Of a stretch of 64,000 nt of DNA, positions 51,651-63,556 are shown piece by piece; within the stretch, counting starts at the first letter, position 1; the number at the start of each line of letters is the position of its first letter. Below the pieces are notes generated by a model. It searched no databases and was not told the origin of the DNA. It saw nothing but the letters and a program-made list of their open reading frames with translations. Position numbers and translations under genes: made by a program. This DNA comes from Tethya wilhelma (Eukaryota; Porifera; Demospongiae; Tethyida; Tethyidae). Location: assembly GCA_964030475.1 (NCBI GenBank), contig CAXIPT010000003.1, positions 6,826,511-6,890,510 of the forward strand. The letters are read 5' to 3'.

Positions 51651-53139
51651 TTTCAAGGTATACTGAGAGAAAGTGATTCAGCTGAGCCGTCGACAGCAGT
51701 GATGCCCGAAGGAAACAACTCCTGAGAGAGACGCTCGTCTTGCCCAAGAAAGAGTCGGAGTCGATGCATAAACTTTGCTTTAAAATAGCACTCCACGATC
51801 CAACTAGCTCACTGCACGCTTGTGCACTCTGCTTGCACCATACATGCACCATAGGACTGGATCGTCACGAAAGAAAGCAAAACACTGACGTGTCAAAATC
51901 GAAATAATCGGATCGTCAAATTAGAAAACTACTTTTAGCTTTCACCCAGAAAATTTCAAGCCAATTTCTACCATAGATCTATCTATGCTTAGCATCGATG
52001 TACTGTCTTTCCAATCTCAGTAGTGTTGTGGTCTTACAAGCTCTATGCGCTCAGGCTCGCCCCATAGATGCTTGCATCTGTCTAGTAGTAAAGGGGAGAG
52101 TGTCAAACTGCCATAATTATAGTGTTGTGTTACAACTGTTTGATGGGTTCAAGACCTTTATAATGTTGCACTATGCCATGTCAGTTGTGGCTTCACACTT
52201 GTGCTTGGGTGGTCAGTCATGACACCATGCATTGTATGCATGAGCTTGTTAGTGAACGTGACCACTACATGTAATGATATTCATACTTCATGAATAGTAA
52301 TATTCTAGTAGTGAGTGACTGGGAGCGCGCAGCCATAGTAAGTGAGTTTATTCATGAGATCAGCTCAAAACTTGCATAATTTCAAACTCCTTTGACACTG
52401 AGCATCAAAATGGGACCTTACTTTGCACACAATCTACATGTGGTCAGATCTTGACCGTAACAGAGAGTTTTTCCCATCTAGGCTATACTTGATGCACCAC
52501 TTGTATTTTTGTATATGTAAGATATATACACCAGGTAGTTCAAACAGCAAGTTATTGCATCAAATTTTCTGCAGTAGTTTTGTAGATACGCCCCACAGCA
52601 CTATACGGGATTCGATCATGATCATGCTAGTCATCAGCTTCTGCCAAAGAATCCATTGTTCAACATCTATTGAACTTACTTCCTTTTTTCCATAACTTTT
52701 CCACCAATATTACATTATGAACACTCATATAACTGCACACAGTAAACATTTGCTGTATTAATAGGAATCCATTGATTCCAATGGCTCGGAAAATAGCAAG
52801 AATTAGGCAGCGGTGAGAAAAGGATAGACTAGGTTATATGCTGTGCTTGACAGCCATTGCTTCCTGCCCACAGGCCACATGTAAAAGAACAGTATGTCCT
52901 TATATGGACATACAAGTGTACCTATTTGTGGTGAACCACAGAATGTGTACACTATACATACACACAGTACAAGACTTATGATAATTATTGATTGACTATA
53001 GACAGCCTAATATTTCTACCAACCGCTTGCTGTTTGTGTTACCCCCACATGATCTAGATACCAGATTCCCTCTCTCCGCACTTAATTTTTGGTGGGTGTG
53101 GACTCACAGAGAGGGAGCCATGCACCTAAGTGCTCAAAA
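51651..53139. other. no recognised gene
   Basis: Short GCTCAGGCTCGCCCCATAG repeat piece near 52048 and a degraded miniature-element pair near 53065-53115 (GATTCCCTCTCTCCGCAC with AGAGAGGGAGCC). Nothing else supported. Confidence 0.4.
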
Positions 53140-53470
53140 AAGTCAATGACCAAGTAGTAAAAATTTTGTAAAAGTAAGCAGTGTAGGAATGGGCAGTGCT
53201 ATAAAAGCAATGAAACAAGGCAAGACCCGGAACTTTGGCACATGACTATATAAGCACTGTTTTGTTACAAAAAATAAAATGCGTTATGTTTTATGACATT
53301 TTTTTGTCTACAAGCGTGCAATATACGTATGTATACGGAGCTAGTAGCCAGAAATGATACATCGCGCGCGCTAGAAACAAAACAAAAATGTCACAAATGC
53401 TCATAAAACGTAACACATTTTATTTTAGTAACAAAACAGCGCTTATATAGTGACACGGTTCCTTTAATAC
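53140..53470 (+). mobile_element. inverted-repeat element related to the one at 35000
   Basis: Left half shares AGTAGTAAAAATTT, GTGTAGGAATGGGCAGTGC and GGCACATGACTA with the 35-kb element. AATGCGTTATGTTTTATGAC and GTCACAAATGCTCATAAAAC, and TATATAAGCACTGTTTTGTT and AACAAAACAGCGCTTATATA, are inner inverted repeats. Confidence 0.7.
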
Positions 53471-53829
53471 ATAAGCAATACTATATGACATACAATTATA
53501 CAATCATAGCCACTGGAATGCTCAGCTGTTGTCAGATGCTATTAAACAAGCCTATAGGCTACCTGAGTAACCATACAGCTTAGCTAGCTGTGGGACACAC
53601 TGAAAAATCAATACTTTTATATATGCTTACATAGAAAACAGGCCAACTCAGCATGCATACTGACTGAACACGCATGTGTATCAAAGACCATAAGTACTGA
53701 GACTTATAAAACAAGACCCAGCTAAAAGCCTAGCTGTGGCCCGCTAGCCTAAGGGGGTGGTTGGACGCTAAAGTAATTGACCTCATTGAGGAAGAAGGAG
53801 CTGTCGCTACTGAGATGGAACAGGCCGAT

Positions 53830-55265
53830 GGATACAGGGAGACCCTGCAGTTTGAAGTCCCTCGGTGTTAATTCTGAAAGTTATGGGACCTTGTTGTGCC
53901 CAGTATTGCTGAGCCGATTGCCCTCTGAGCTACAGCTCACCGTTAGCCGAAAGGTTTCTGAAGAAGACTGGAATCTGGACCAACTCCTGAAAGTGGTAGA
54001 AGAGGAGATAGTGGCCCGTGAGAGAGTTACGTGCAGCCTTGCACGGCTAGCAGGACATAGGGATGACAAACAACCAAAGACTGCAGCCGCTCTTGTATCG
54101 GACATAGGAAGAACAACCATAATATGCTGCTATTGCGACAAACTTCACTTCTCTACAAATTGCGATGTTGTCACTGATGTCGAAGCCCATAAGATGATTC
54201 TCCGTAAGAGTGGCAGATGCTTTTCCTGTCTGCGTAAGGGCCACTTGAAGGGTCTTCACGTGGTTTGGGATTGCAGATACTTGTGTGGTGTCGGCCTCCA
54301 CAGGTACGACAACGATTGGTGGTGTAACACTCGACTGCACAGCCAAGGTTGGCTGCTATCAACACCATTGAGACGACCAGCAGCCTTAATCCCAGTGCTC
54401 CTGAATTCAGTGTCATCCCTTCAAGCTCAACGCTCCACGTGGCCAATTGCCAATCGATCCTGCTACAGACAGCCTTTGCTCAGATCTGCAATCCAATCAA
54501 CCCCATCTGGATGCAATGAGTACTGATCATTTTGGATAATGGGAGCCAGAGGTCTTATTTGACGCAAAGAGTGAGAGAAGAGCTGGGCCTAAGCACTGTG
54601 TGGACTGAAAATCTGGCAGTAGCTGCATTCGGATCCAAGAGGGCGCAAGCAAGGCTGTGTGATGTCGTGATGACTACGATTGCGACCAAGTCAGGACCTA
54701 AGTTGGAGTTATTTGTAGTACCCCACATATGTGATGCCTTGACAGCCCAGCCTGCCACTGTCGCCTTCCAACAGTACAAGCACCTCTCTGGACTTGAGTT
54801 TGCGGACCAAGGTGATGAGAAGAAACCCTTAGAGATTGATTGACCTGCTCATTGGCTCAGATGCATATTGGAGAGGTTGTGAGGGGGACTGAAGGCCCTG
54901 TGGCTGTCAATACAAGGCTCGGGTGGGTAGCGGGGCCAAACAGTTGCTCTCGGAGGGTTCGGTCAATCTGAGGAAGTTCGTGATAAGTTCTCCGCGACTT
55001 CAAGCAAGGATTGATGAGAAAGAGTCTGAGTCAAGGCCTGCAACTAGTCAATGCCCGGTAACTGTGGAGTCATTCGACGAAATTTATGCTGAAACAACTA
55101 TGCTGATTGTAAAAGTCACTGTTCCTGGAGAGCACCGTGTACTGGGTGTCTACTGGGATGTTATGACTGATAGCTTGAAGTTCGATTTCAAGGAAATTGC
55201 CGTAGCTGCACGAAATGTAGTGCCAACCAAGAGGAGCATCATCACCAGGTCATACAGGTGACGAA
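53830..55265 (+). pseudogene. BEL/Pao LTR-retrotransposon, 3' gag to pol remnant (plus-strand block)
   Basis: On the plus strand: end of the gag-like domain (LLCPVLLSRLPSELQL, LLKVVEEEI), a first cysteine/histidine cluster (CCYCDKLHFSTNC, FSCLRKGHL near 54225-54250), then after a break the retropepsin region with LDNGSQRSYL (near 54530-54560) and an LEID box near 54830, and much later VLGVYWDVMTDSLKF and PTKRS (55140-55240), typical of the segment behind the BEL reverse transcriptase. Most of the RT core is missing, and stops and frame changes are many, so it is dead. BEL elements copy themselves through RNA and encode gag, protease, RT, RNase H and integrase. The 5' part of gag lies on the opposite strand just to the right. 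Confidence 0.85.
54243..54335 (-). pseudogene. micro-inverted zinc-knuckle segment inside the BEL remnant
   Basis: On the minus strand only, this 90-base piece codes CRTCGGRHHTSICNPKPRED, the usual second zinc-knuckle block of BEL gag, while the first block just before it and the protease just after it are on the plus strand. Confidence 0.75.
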
Positions 55266-55856
55266 GTTCTTTGACCCATTGTGAGGATGTGACGGAGCTT
55301 GCAGACAGGAGTGTATCCATGTGTTTCGTGATGATTCATTGTTTGTTGCCAAACCTTTCCTTCAAAATAGTCACAGCTCCTTGTAGTTCTCAGCGGTCAG
55401 AGTCAGTCCAGAAATGGATTCAAGTATAGCCTTCGCAACAAGGGAGCAAAGATAATTGAACTTGTCAATTTCAGAGAGAGCAGTGTTGCTATGAATGACT
55501 GAATCAAAGGCATCCTAAAACGTGGGCCACGTTGTAATATCACCCCTAAACGAACGAATAGTCAGTTTAGGAAGTCAGACTTGGGAAGTGGCGCTTGCTC
55601 GTGCTGTTGCGGGCGTAGCTATAGCTCCATCTGAGCTTCATCAACTTCTTCATCTTTGGCCAAATCCAAGATATCCTCATCCAACTGTCTGAGAGTACCC
55701 AGCTTCTCCTCGAGGCAGAGCTGGAGTTATAGCTACAAGTTCACTGATTTTTGAAGGGTCAGCTTCAAGCGCTGCTAGAGTTTCAGTGATCATTTTGGTA
55801 ATAGATATACAGCTACCACAGTGAATGCACTTTTTCTTGGCCAAAGCTTTGGCCAT
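55258..55856 (-). pseudogene. BEL/Pao gag N-terminal half (minus-strand block)
   Basis: From Met at 55856 the minus strand codes a Lys-rich start with CIHCGSC, then TETLAALEADPSKISEL, an acidic linker and, after a frame change, the gag-like domain of BEL elements (words ITTWPTFWDAFDS, SEIDKFNYLCSLV, LTAENY, HMDTLL). It ends at 55258, where the plus-strand pol block starts, i.e. the gag gene is split and its halves face each other. Frames are shifted at several points. Confidence 0.8.
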
Positions 55857-55914
55857 GATCGATCATGACCTAAAGGCTTAAGTCTAACGTTTGGGTTTGA
55901 TAAGGCTCGTCACN

Positions 55915-56065
55915 TCAAGGATGGCAGCTCCTGTTCTTATGAGTAGCATACAGGTGTACAAAATTACAGGTAGCACTTTACAAAAAAACCTGTAGTTCCT
56001 GAGATATGAGGCTTTTCAGTGTCTTTGAGTGCTAAATTTCGAGGCGCCACATTGATTACACCCAG
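55915..56065 (+). repeat. GAGGCTTTTCAG repeat family piece after a gap
   Basis: Words TCAAGGATGGCAGCTC, GTAGTTCCTGAGATATGAGG and TTGAGTGCTAAATTTCGAGG match the second half of the repeats at 42.5 and 42.98 kb. Follows the N at 55914. Confidence 0.65.
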
Positions 56066-58190
56066 CATGAATTTTTTTAAATCGACTGAAAGATAAACAT
56101 TTCCACTTGGGACTGCTGACTTACTTTCTAGGTAAATTTTCCAAGCAATAATACTATAATGTTTTCATTTTGCAGTATGAGAAGTTTTATCAAGTTTTCT
56201 TATAGTTGGTAAACAGTGTAGTCACAAAGGGTCAAGTGTCTTAGTAACTTGCCAGTATTTGAACAAGATCTTTGCTGTAAATATAGATAACAATTTTCTT
56301 ACAGCTAGTGACATGCAAGTTATTTTTATCTCATGCCATGATGGCACCAAAAGTATAGCACCTTTGGTGCCCTTCATTTTATATATCTCTCTGGTGTGTG
56401 GGTGGATGTGGGGATGTGGGGATGTGTGGGTGTGTGGGTGTGTGGGTATAAGAGTGTGGATGTCCACAATACTGGTTGAGTGTCCACTGTTTATCTATAT
56501 TACCATGTTTTCACCCCTACCATTCGACTCACATAGGCTCCAACTGCATGTCCCAGATTTGTAAACTTTGTCCCAGGCTCGGAAACACCCCACTCTAAAA
56601 TGTCCCGAATGTTGTCAGAAAAATCTGACATTAGCTCACCTTCGAAGCTACAAACTGTTCGTGGTTGCTTATAAGCTCTTTTAACATCCAGACACTTGCA
56701 CATAGCTGCACAGCAGTAATTTTTTGGCATGTTTAGAGTGTGGTCACCAAAAATTGTGGGTATAGCTTCTGCTTTGTCATTCGGTCCGAAAAACTTTTGG
56801 GAAAAGTTGGAGCCTATGGACTCAGCTGTGAAATTTTCTGTGGGCCAAATTAATTAGCCTAACAACTATTACATGGTCTAGGTGGCCAGGTACCTGGTAC
56901 CTTCAGCACACTCAACTACTCATCCTAAAAGAATTGTGTAACTAATAAATAATGTTCCTCCTACTACGGAAACTTGACAACAAAGGAGTTGGGTCCTAGG
57001 AAAAGCCCCTCCAGTTCATAGAGGGGAAGCTGAAATGGGAACCAAGAAAAATTCAAGTTTTGGTGGCGAGAACATAACAATTTCCTTGGACTGACTTTGA
57101 TCAAGAAGGAGTGAAGTTGAAGGGTTTCACTGAGACAAGACTGGTCACGAAATTTTCACTCATTCCATACCTTCTTCAAGGCCATTTCTTCATGGCCATT
57201 CCTCACACGTGTCCATTGAGAAAATGAATTTACAAGAAATAAGATTCACACACTTTGCTTCAATGTATTCAAATCTTCCAAATCTTCCTACTCTAGTACG
57301 TGCAGAAAGCTAACAGCTGATAATCCACTTCAACAGAACAAATTGCTCGGCTTATCAGGGTGGTAGCATGGCCACAAACACTATAGCTAGTATAATGTCT
57401 GGCTTGACAGACAGACAGTTAGCAAGCACTATCTATACTCTATTCAATGACGATACATCTAGACAGAACATTTTCACAGGCTCTTTGTATACAAGATATA
57501 CCACACAGGTTCAGCGGTGCTCGATTATGTGAGACAACCACTCCAAGCCTATGTAGCAACATTTTGAAATGGCCAGCTATAAACAAGAGTAGTGGATTTT
57601 ACCTTGCCTGTCAACCAAGTTAGGGACGTTTGATAACTCTTCAAGCAACGATAAAGGGCTGCTAGGATAGTGTTAGCGTTTAGTGAATAAAACTGGTTGT
57701 CTTTTCTTCTAGCTTCCAGCGTGAACGCCAATAGTCAACAACAGCAGTAGGGTAACATAACTTTGACATTTCAATTTTTACCTATTCATTAAATGTGTTC
57801 TTTCAGGTGTTTTTTGGAATCAAAGGCTTAGTTTTTTCGAGCTCAGCAGTTGTCAAAAGTTTGCATACTTTTTTTCTGCTCTGGATCTACAATCATATGA
57901 AGGAGAATTTGACAGGTTTGGCATTTGTTGTTTCTTTAGCAAGTTAGTTTTGGTGTTGAAAAGCATGCACCATACCAACTGATAAACTTGTAGATTTTTG
58001 AGGTGTATGTATTTCACATAGCTGAGGACTGTTCTAATGGACACTTTTGGCGTAGTCTACTCTTGGCCATTTTTGGATAGTTGAGTATTGTTCTTGCATT
58101 CTATTGAGCAAAGGTGGTGGTCCAAAGCAAGCAGTATACAATGTCTTTTGGAACAGGAATAGCTAGCAATTCACAAAAGAAGGCTCTCAG
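56066..58190. other. no recognised gene
   Basis: A GGGGATGTGG-type imperfect tandem at 56390-56460; otherwise open frames (e.g. 56500-56730 minus) are short and without domain signatures. Confidence 0.4.
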
Positions 58191-58194
58191 AGAT

Positions 58195-58393
58195 CCACAA
58201 CCATTCTTTCAGCAGCTTCTCTTCACAAATATATAATCAATGTGGATAGTTTACATAACAGCAGGCAGGATCTCCATGGGAGATAATCCCATTAGGAATA
58301 TACTGAGCATGCTCAGGGAATACAATACTTGTAAGGCTATCTGTATGTGAGAATAGAGGTACTTCTATCTGATCTCCTGGGAGATGTACAATA
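58195..58393 (+). repeat. dispersed repeat, copy 1 (copy 2 at 60612-60802)
   Basis: Shares CTTTCAGCAGCTTCTCTTCA, GGATAGTTTACAT, CAGGATCTCCATGG, AGGAATATACTGAGCATGCT and CTTCTATCTGATCTCCTGGG in order with 60612-60802. Confidence 0.85.
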
Positions 58394-58949
58394 AGTAGTA
58401 GTATTGTTTTATGGCTAATTTGTTGTTTATTGGTTTTGGATTGAGTCTATTATTGTGTTGTTCTTGTATGATTAAATATTTCCTTTTAACATTATGTAAT
58501 GCGTGTGATCCATAATACCTTCACACCGAGAAAATGCTGTAGGTGGTACCTATTGTGTCTCTAAGGCTACAGAACCAAGTGAGAAATAAGTGTTCTTGAA
58601 CGTATAAGTGGTAGCCATGAGGCCTAGCTAAAGTCTTTATAGAAAGAAGCTACCCTAAAATGCTATATGACTTTGGAGGCTGGTGGCTCAATTAGAAGCA
58701 ACCAACCATGCCAGAAGTGGAAGTCCCCTAGTGGCTGAGCAGAATGCCCCTATAGTTCAATGGCCTGAGCTGAATATTTGGGAATGATTTTTTTGAATAA
58801 TAGGGACAATTTTTTAGAAGTTGAATTATAGACTAAGAGTCGCTAAAATTTGAAAGTTCAATTGCACTAGTGTTACCACAGAAATGGACCACAAACCGGC
58901 CACAGTTAAATTAATCCTATATGTCTTGAGGGCCTCGAATCTCACTCAG

Positions 58950-59290
58950 AAACAAAAGGTTGACTGCAATCCACTACCAAAGAGGAAAAGAACTGCTCGT
59001 GGAGGTTCAAGTGAGCTCAAAACAGTTAATGCTCATAATCGATAGAGTTAGAGAGTTTCCAAGTGAGTGTTTAACTGTGCCAGGTAAACTTTTCTGTAAT
59101 GAAGAACTAAGTCTGAGAAGGAATATTGTGGCTAATCATAATATCAGTTCCAACAAACGTAAGTCCAACAAAGAAAAGTTATCTCGAAAAGAAGCCCATG
59201 AGAGATATTGCTGAATACCTATAAGCATATGATAGAAAAGAACATCCAGTAGGTGAAACACTCCCAATGTGTGACTAAAGTTTGTGAAAA
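58950..59290 (+). pseudogene. decayed zinc-finger fragment of a transposon-like protein
   Basis: The open frame 58960-59214 codes REFPSECL, GKLFCNEELSLRRNIVANH and SRKEAHERYC; a partial C2H2-like pattern (C, then H with one of the expected cysteines lost) followed by Lys-rich sequence. After a stop the frame continues as HPVGETLPMC-like sequence. BED-like or related fingers of this kind sit at the N-terminus of transposon proteins. Family uncertain. Confidence 0.4.
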
Positions 59291-60037
59291 CCTTCTTACG
59301 TGACGAGCCATTAATTGCAGAACATTAGCCAGGTTATGGTGAGTGTTATTGAAACTTGTCTAATTTATGAGAGCAGCTTTAGCTATAGCCTATATGATAT
59401 ACACAATGATCAAAAGTGTAGCCTGAGCTGGCTAGCTATGCATTATATGGCAACATGCATGACTAAGGAGGAGGGTCTAGCTTGATCGAAACTGTGTTGT
59501 AGATATGTTATTTGCTACCACATAGCCTAGATAATTGCTATGAGTGCTATATAGTTACTTATACTGCTTATTATTTTGCAGGCTGAACAGTGAAGTCGTC
59601 CATGTCGAGTACTTTGTAAGTCATACACACACATTGTCAATGCAATTGATCTGATCACTGTGAATGCTATTCATAAGTATAATTAGCTAGAGGATGTAAT
59701 ATGTTCTTGGACACCATATGATCTGTTTGTTTAAGAAAAATCTGCAAGTAGGTATTAGTTACTGCGAAGGGTAGCTACTAACGAACACTCTACATAGCCA
59801 CTGAGGCTCCAAGTCGCAATAAGTGGAAACCTCAATTCTCAATGCGGAGCACATTTCCGGACGGCATGCATTTACGTTGACCTCTGTATATTCCCGGACA
59901 CTCAATTTCCTTTCCACATGCCTCTCTCTGTCGGCTAAAACGTAGGTTGTTTTTCAAATTTGTTTGGGTTTTATGTATCTGACGCTAGTTTAGATACCTA
60001 TACTTCATTCTATAGACTCTAATTCAATGGATTTACG

Positions 60038-60612
60038 ATGGAGTCATTATTTAGACCAAAGAAGTTTAAAGTTTGGAAAGATGAAGCGATGAAAAAAGCA
60101 TATTATATGAGGCTGTCTTGAGAGGAGAGTGTTAAAGAGTGCCTCTGTTAAGTATGATGTGCCTAACATGACCGTCTAGTTGGCAAAGTGGCGTTAGGTG
60201 CACGAAGTGGCCCTGATAGGTATTTGACTGATGAAGAAGAACGTCTGGTAAAGTTTCTAATTAAGTGTGTGAAAATAGGCTATGCTTAATTCAAGAAACA
60301 AGTTCTGTCTATTATCTCAGCCATTTTGGCCCGAAAAGCTGGCCACCATCCTAATTTAACAATTCGTTATGCCGAGCAGCTAACGTATGCACGTGCAATG
60401 GCTACAAACAGAGGTTATTGATGAGTACTTCGACCTTTTGGAAGAAACTCTTAGAAGAAACAAACTTCACGATAAATCAAACCAGATTTTCAACTGTGAT
60501 GAAAGTGGTTTCCCTTTAGACCATGAAGGTAGATTAATAGCAGTCAAAGGTTGGAAGCATTTTTGGGTGACTTCCCCGAACAATAAAGATAGAATCACAA
60601 TCTTAGCATGTG
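60038..60612 (+). pseudogene. pogo/Jerky-like transposase remnant (Tc1/mariner superfamily)
   Basis: Starts MESLFRPKKFKVWKDEAMKK and runs with several stops through a helix-turn-helix-like region, ARKAGHHPNLTIRYAEQL, and then an intact piece with IFNCDESGFPL (the first catalytic Asp box of DDE_1 transposases) and VTSPNNKDRITILACV. It breaks off at 60612 where a dispersed repeat begins, so the second Asp and the last catalytic residue are missing. Confidence 0.75.
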
Positions 60613-60802
60613 TCTTTCAGCAGCTTCTCTTCACAAATATATGGATAGTTTACATCAGGATCTCCATGGCATAATTTGATTAATATGAGGTAATCCAATT
60701 AGGAATATACTGAGCATGCTCATGGAATACAATACTTGTAAAGCTATCTGTATGTGAGAATAGAGGTACTTCTATCTGATCTCCTGGGAGGTGTACAATA
60801 TA
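60612..60802 (+). repeat. dispersed repeat, copy 2
   Basis: See 58195-58393. Its left edge cuts the pogo-like remnant. Confidence 0.8.
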
Positions 60803-61485
60803 GACCAGCGCCAGTATGTGTCTCCACGCTTTTCAAATACTGCCAACACTCATGAAAAGCTCTAGCGTTACTCTTCGCTAGTTTGCTAGCTACTTTTTTC
60901 CCTAACTGTACTGGTTTTCAATGCTAAATCTACGTGTTCTCGATCACAAACATGTGGACAATTAATATGCGATTCTCCGTAACTGTGCGAAATAGTTACA
61001 TTCCGATGATGTATTTCAACCAATCAGATTGAGTTTTTGATTTTTGGGCCCGGAATTCAAAAAAAATGGCGCCGTAATTACTTCCGTGCGACTGCACCTT
61101 TAACAAGCAAGCCACAGCCAAGCAATGGCTTATATTCTCTGTTGCTAGGCATGCTGTTCAGCAAGATTGTGTACCATTATAATTTTACCTCAAAATTTTG
61201 TTGTCAACATCAATCCATATGCAGTGCAACAATAATGTCAAGTTGAGCAAAATTTTGACTTAGAGGAGTATTGAACAGTTTATTACTATTTCTTATTTTT
61301 ACTTATTCTTTGTGTGACTATTCCCAGTACGGTAGTACTGCATGGGTACACAGGAATGGCACGGATGGCCCATTAGCGCAATACAAATATTCACGCGAAT
61401 AACTCTGCAAAAACTGAGCGCTTAGCACTAAAAGGCTTCTAAAGCTACTATTTAGCTCTTTCTCTTTCTAATGAGCCCAAAAACA

Positions 61486-61742
61486 NNNNNNNNNNNNNNN
61501 NNNNNNNNNNNNNNNNNNNNNNNNNNNNNNNNNNNNNNNNNNNNNNNNNNNNNNNNNNNNNNNNNNNNNNNNNNNNNNNNNNNNNNNNNNNNNNNNNNNN
61601 NNNNNNNNNNNNNNNNNNNNNNNNNNNNNNNNNNNNNNNNNNNNNNNNNNNNNNNNNNNNNNNNNNNNNNNNNNNNNNNNNNNNNNNNNNNNNNNNNNNN
61701 NNNNNNNNNNNNNNNNNNNNNNNNNNNNNNNNNNNNNNNNNN
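61486..61742. other. assembly gap, 257 N
   Basis: Run of N inside the left arm of the foldback element. Confidence 1.
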
Positions 61743-62049
61743 CATTAGCTTCTAGAAAATTCGAATTGACGACCCTTTCCACACACAAAAGTGTGCGTTA
61801 TTTGGAATTAAATGCACTGAAGTTGCCTGGAACTATTTTGTGATACCTGGTTGCTCTTCTTAAGAGATGAATCAGGACTTTGATTATCATAACATTATAG
61901 AAAGACAAGTAAATCTTACGATACAGCTTCTGCCTCAGATGTGTGTTTCACTTCAGGCTACCAGCTCAGCACAGTGAGTCTGGCTTGCAAGACTATAGCG
62001 CAGTAGCTAATTTGTAGAAACTTGGAAAAATGAGAACAAAGAAGTAAAA

Positions 62050-62285
62050 AAAAACATTGGAAATGTAACAGGAATGGCCGCTAAATCGTAAAAAGAACCC
62101 AAACAAGATGGAATGGCTGTTAGAGTGTGTAAGGAATTCTTCCTATGGGCAAAATGAGAGACTCAATAAGTCCATACAGGAAGAATTCTGCACACACTCT
62201 AACAGCCATTCCATCTTGTTTGGGTTCTTTTTACGATTTAGCGGCCATTCCTGTGTCTCATTACATTTCCAATGTTTACTTGTGT
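62050..62285 (+). mobile_element. palindromic MITE
   Basis: AGGAATGGCCGCTAAATCG, AAAAAGAACCCAAACAAGA and TGGAATGGCTGTTAGAGTG are inverted on the right around a loop containing CTCAATAAGTCC. Confidence 0.85.
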
Positions 62286-62569
62286 ATTCACTATCTAAAT
62301 TATATATAATTATATATTTGCTAAAGTACAGTAGACCACATTGCTTTGATGTGTGACCACAATGAGTAATAGTGTCAGTAAACACTTAGCTGAATTAGTA
62401 GTGATTTTTGGTATTTTTCATGCAATTGTTTTGATATGAATACATTTCAGAGCATAAAATTCTAAATAGAGCACACCCTGTGTTTGTTTACTCAATCAGG
62501 TCCACAATTAGTTATGAGGACATGATGATGCATGGTTCTGCAATAAACTTGGCTTCTTTATGTTGTACA

Positions 62570-62820
62570 AGTTAAAAAAAACCATTGGAAATGTATGAAT
62601 GGTTAAATCGTAAAAAGAAAGCAAACAAGATGGAATGGCTGTTTGAGTGTGTGCAAATTCTTCCTGTGTGGGCTGCATGTAGTACCGTGACTCTCTTTCC
62701 ATGTTGAGTCCCTCATGTTGCCCATAGGAATAATTCTTTACACACTCAAACAGCCATTCCATCTTGTTTGCTTTCTTTTTACGATTTATGTGTCAACACA
62801 TTTCCAATTTTTTTTTTTTT
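62570..62820 (+). mobile_element. palindromic MITE, sister of the 62050 copy
   Basis: Same outer words (CATTGGAAATGT, AAATCGTAAAAAGAA, CAAGATGGAATGGCTGTTTG) inverted on both sides, with a longer loop. Lies about 285 bases from its sister in the same foldback element. Confidence 0.85.
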
Positions 62821-63556
62821 TAACTTGTTTGTTCTCATTTTTTCATATTTCTACCAATCATTATTATTTGAGTTTGCGTGTGTATGGTAGTTACTTGTAC
62901 ACTACCCTCACGGACAATATAGTTTAATTATATAATTTTTGATAAAAGTACTGAAAGCATCTCAGGAGCTGATTTATTGGCTTTTCTCATCTTCTTATAG
63001 TCACAACTGCATATAAGTGTAACAAAGTATTCACCTCGTAAATATTGAAGACTGAAATGGGTTCAGCACAACCAGGAAGCAGCGAATACTTGAATTCCAA
63101 ATAACGCACACTTGTCTATCTGGAAAAGGGTCGTCATCAAGTAGCTTATGAATTATGCATGAGTTTAGAAATTAATGGCTGAGAAGGCGCTTTTTGCCTT
63201 GTATCTAGCGACTCAATGAGAGACATGAAAAAACGATACCAAAAGGACCTGAAGACAAAGAAACCACATCTATTCGTTAAAGAATCAGCTTCTGAAAGTG
63301 AGTACTTTTTGAGAAAAGTCGTATCAAGATAGAAGAAGATGGAGAAAATTATGGGTTTGGCATATTTTAGTTCGGTACTTTAGTGATGGTTTTAGGCCAT
63401 GTTTTTGGGGTTGTTAGAAAGAGAATGAGCTAAGAAGTAGCTTTAGAAGCCTTTTTGTGTCAGGCGCTCATTTTTTGCAGAGTTATTAGCGTGAATATTT
63501 GTATTGCGCTAATGGGCCATCCGTGCCATTCCTATGTACCCATGCAGTACTGGAAA

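Larger units (their letters stand above)
61327..63556 (+). mobile_element. foldback element with long nested inverted repeats and a gap
   Basis: Outer arms 61327-61485 and 63395-63556 pair over about 160 bases (CCAGTACTGCATGGGTACA, AGGAATGGCACGGATGGCCC and GCGCAATACAAATATTCACG with complements at the right). Inner arms at 61750-61830 and 63060-63140 also pair (GTGTGCGTTATTTGGAATT). Two further palindromic units lie inside. 257 N occupy 61486-61742. No transposase seen. Confidence 0.75.
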
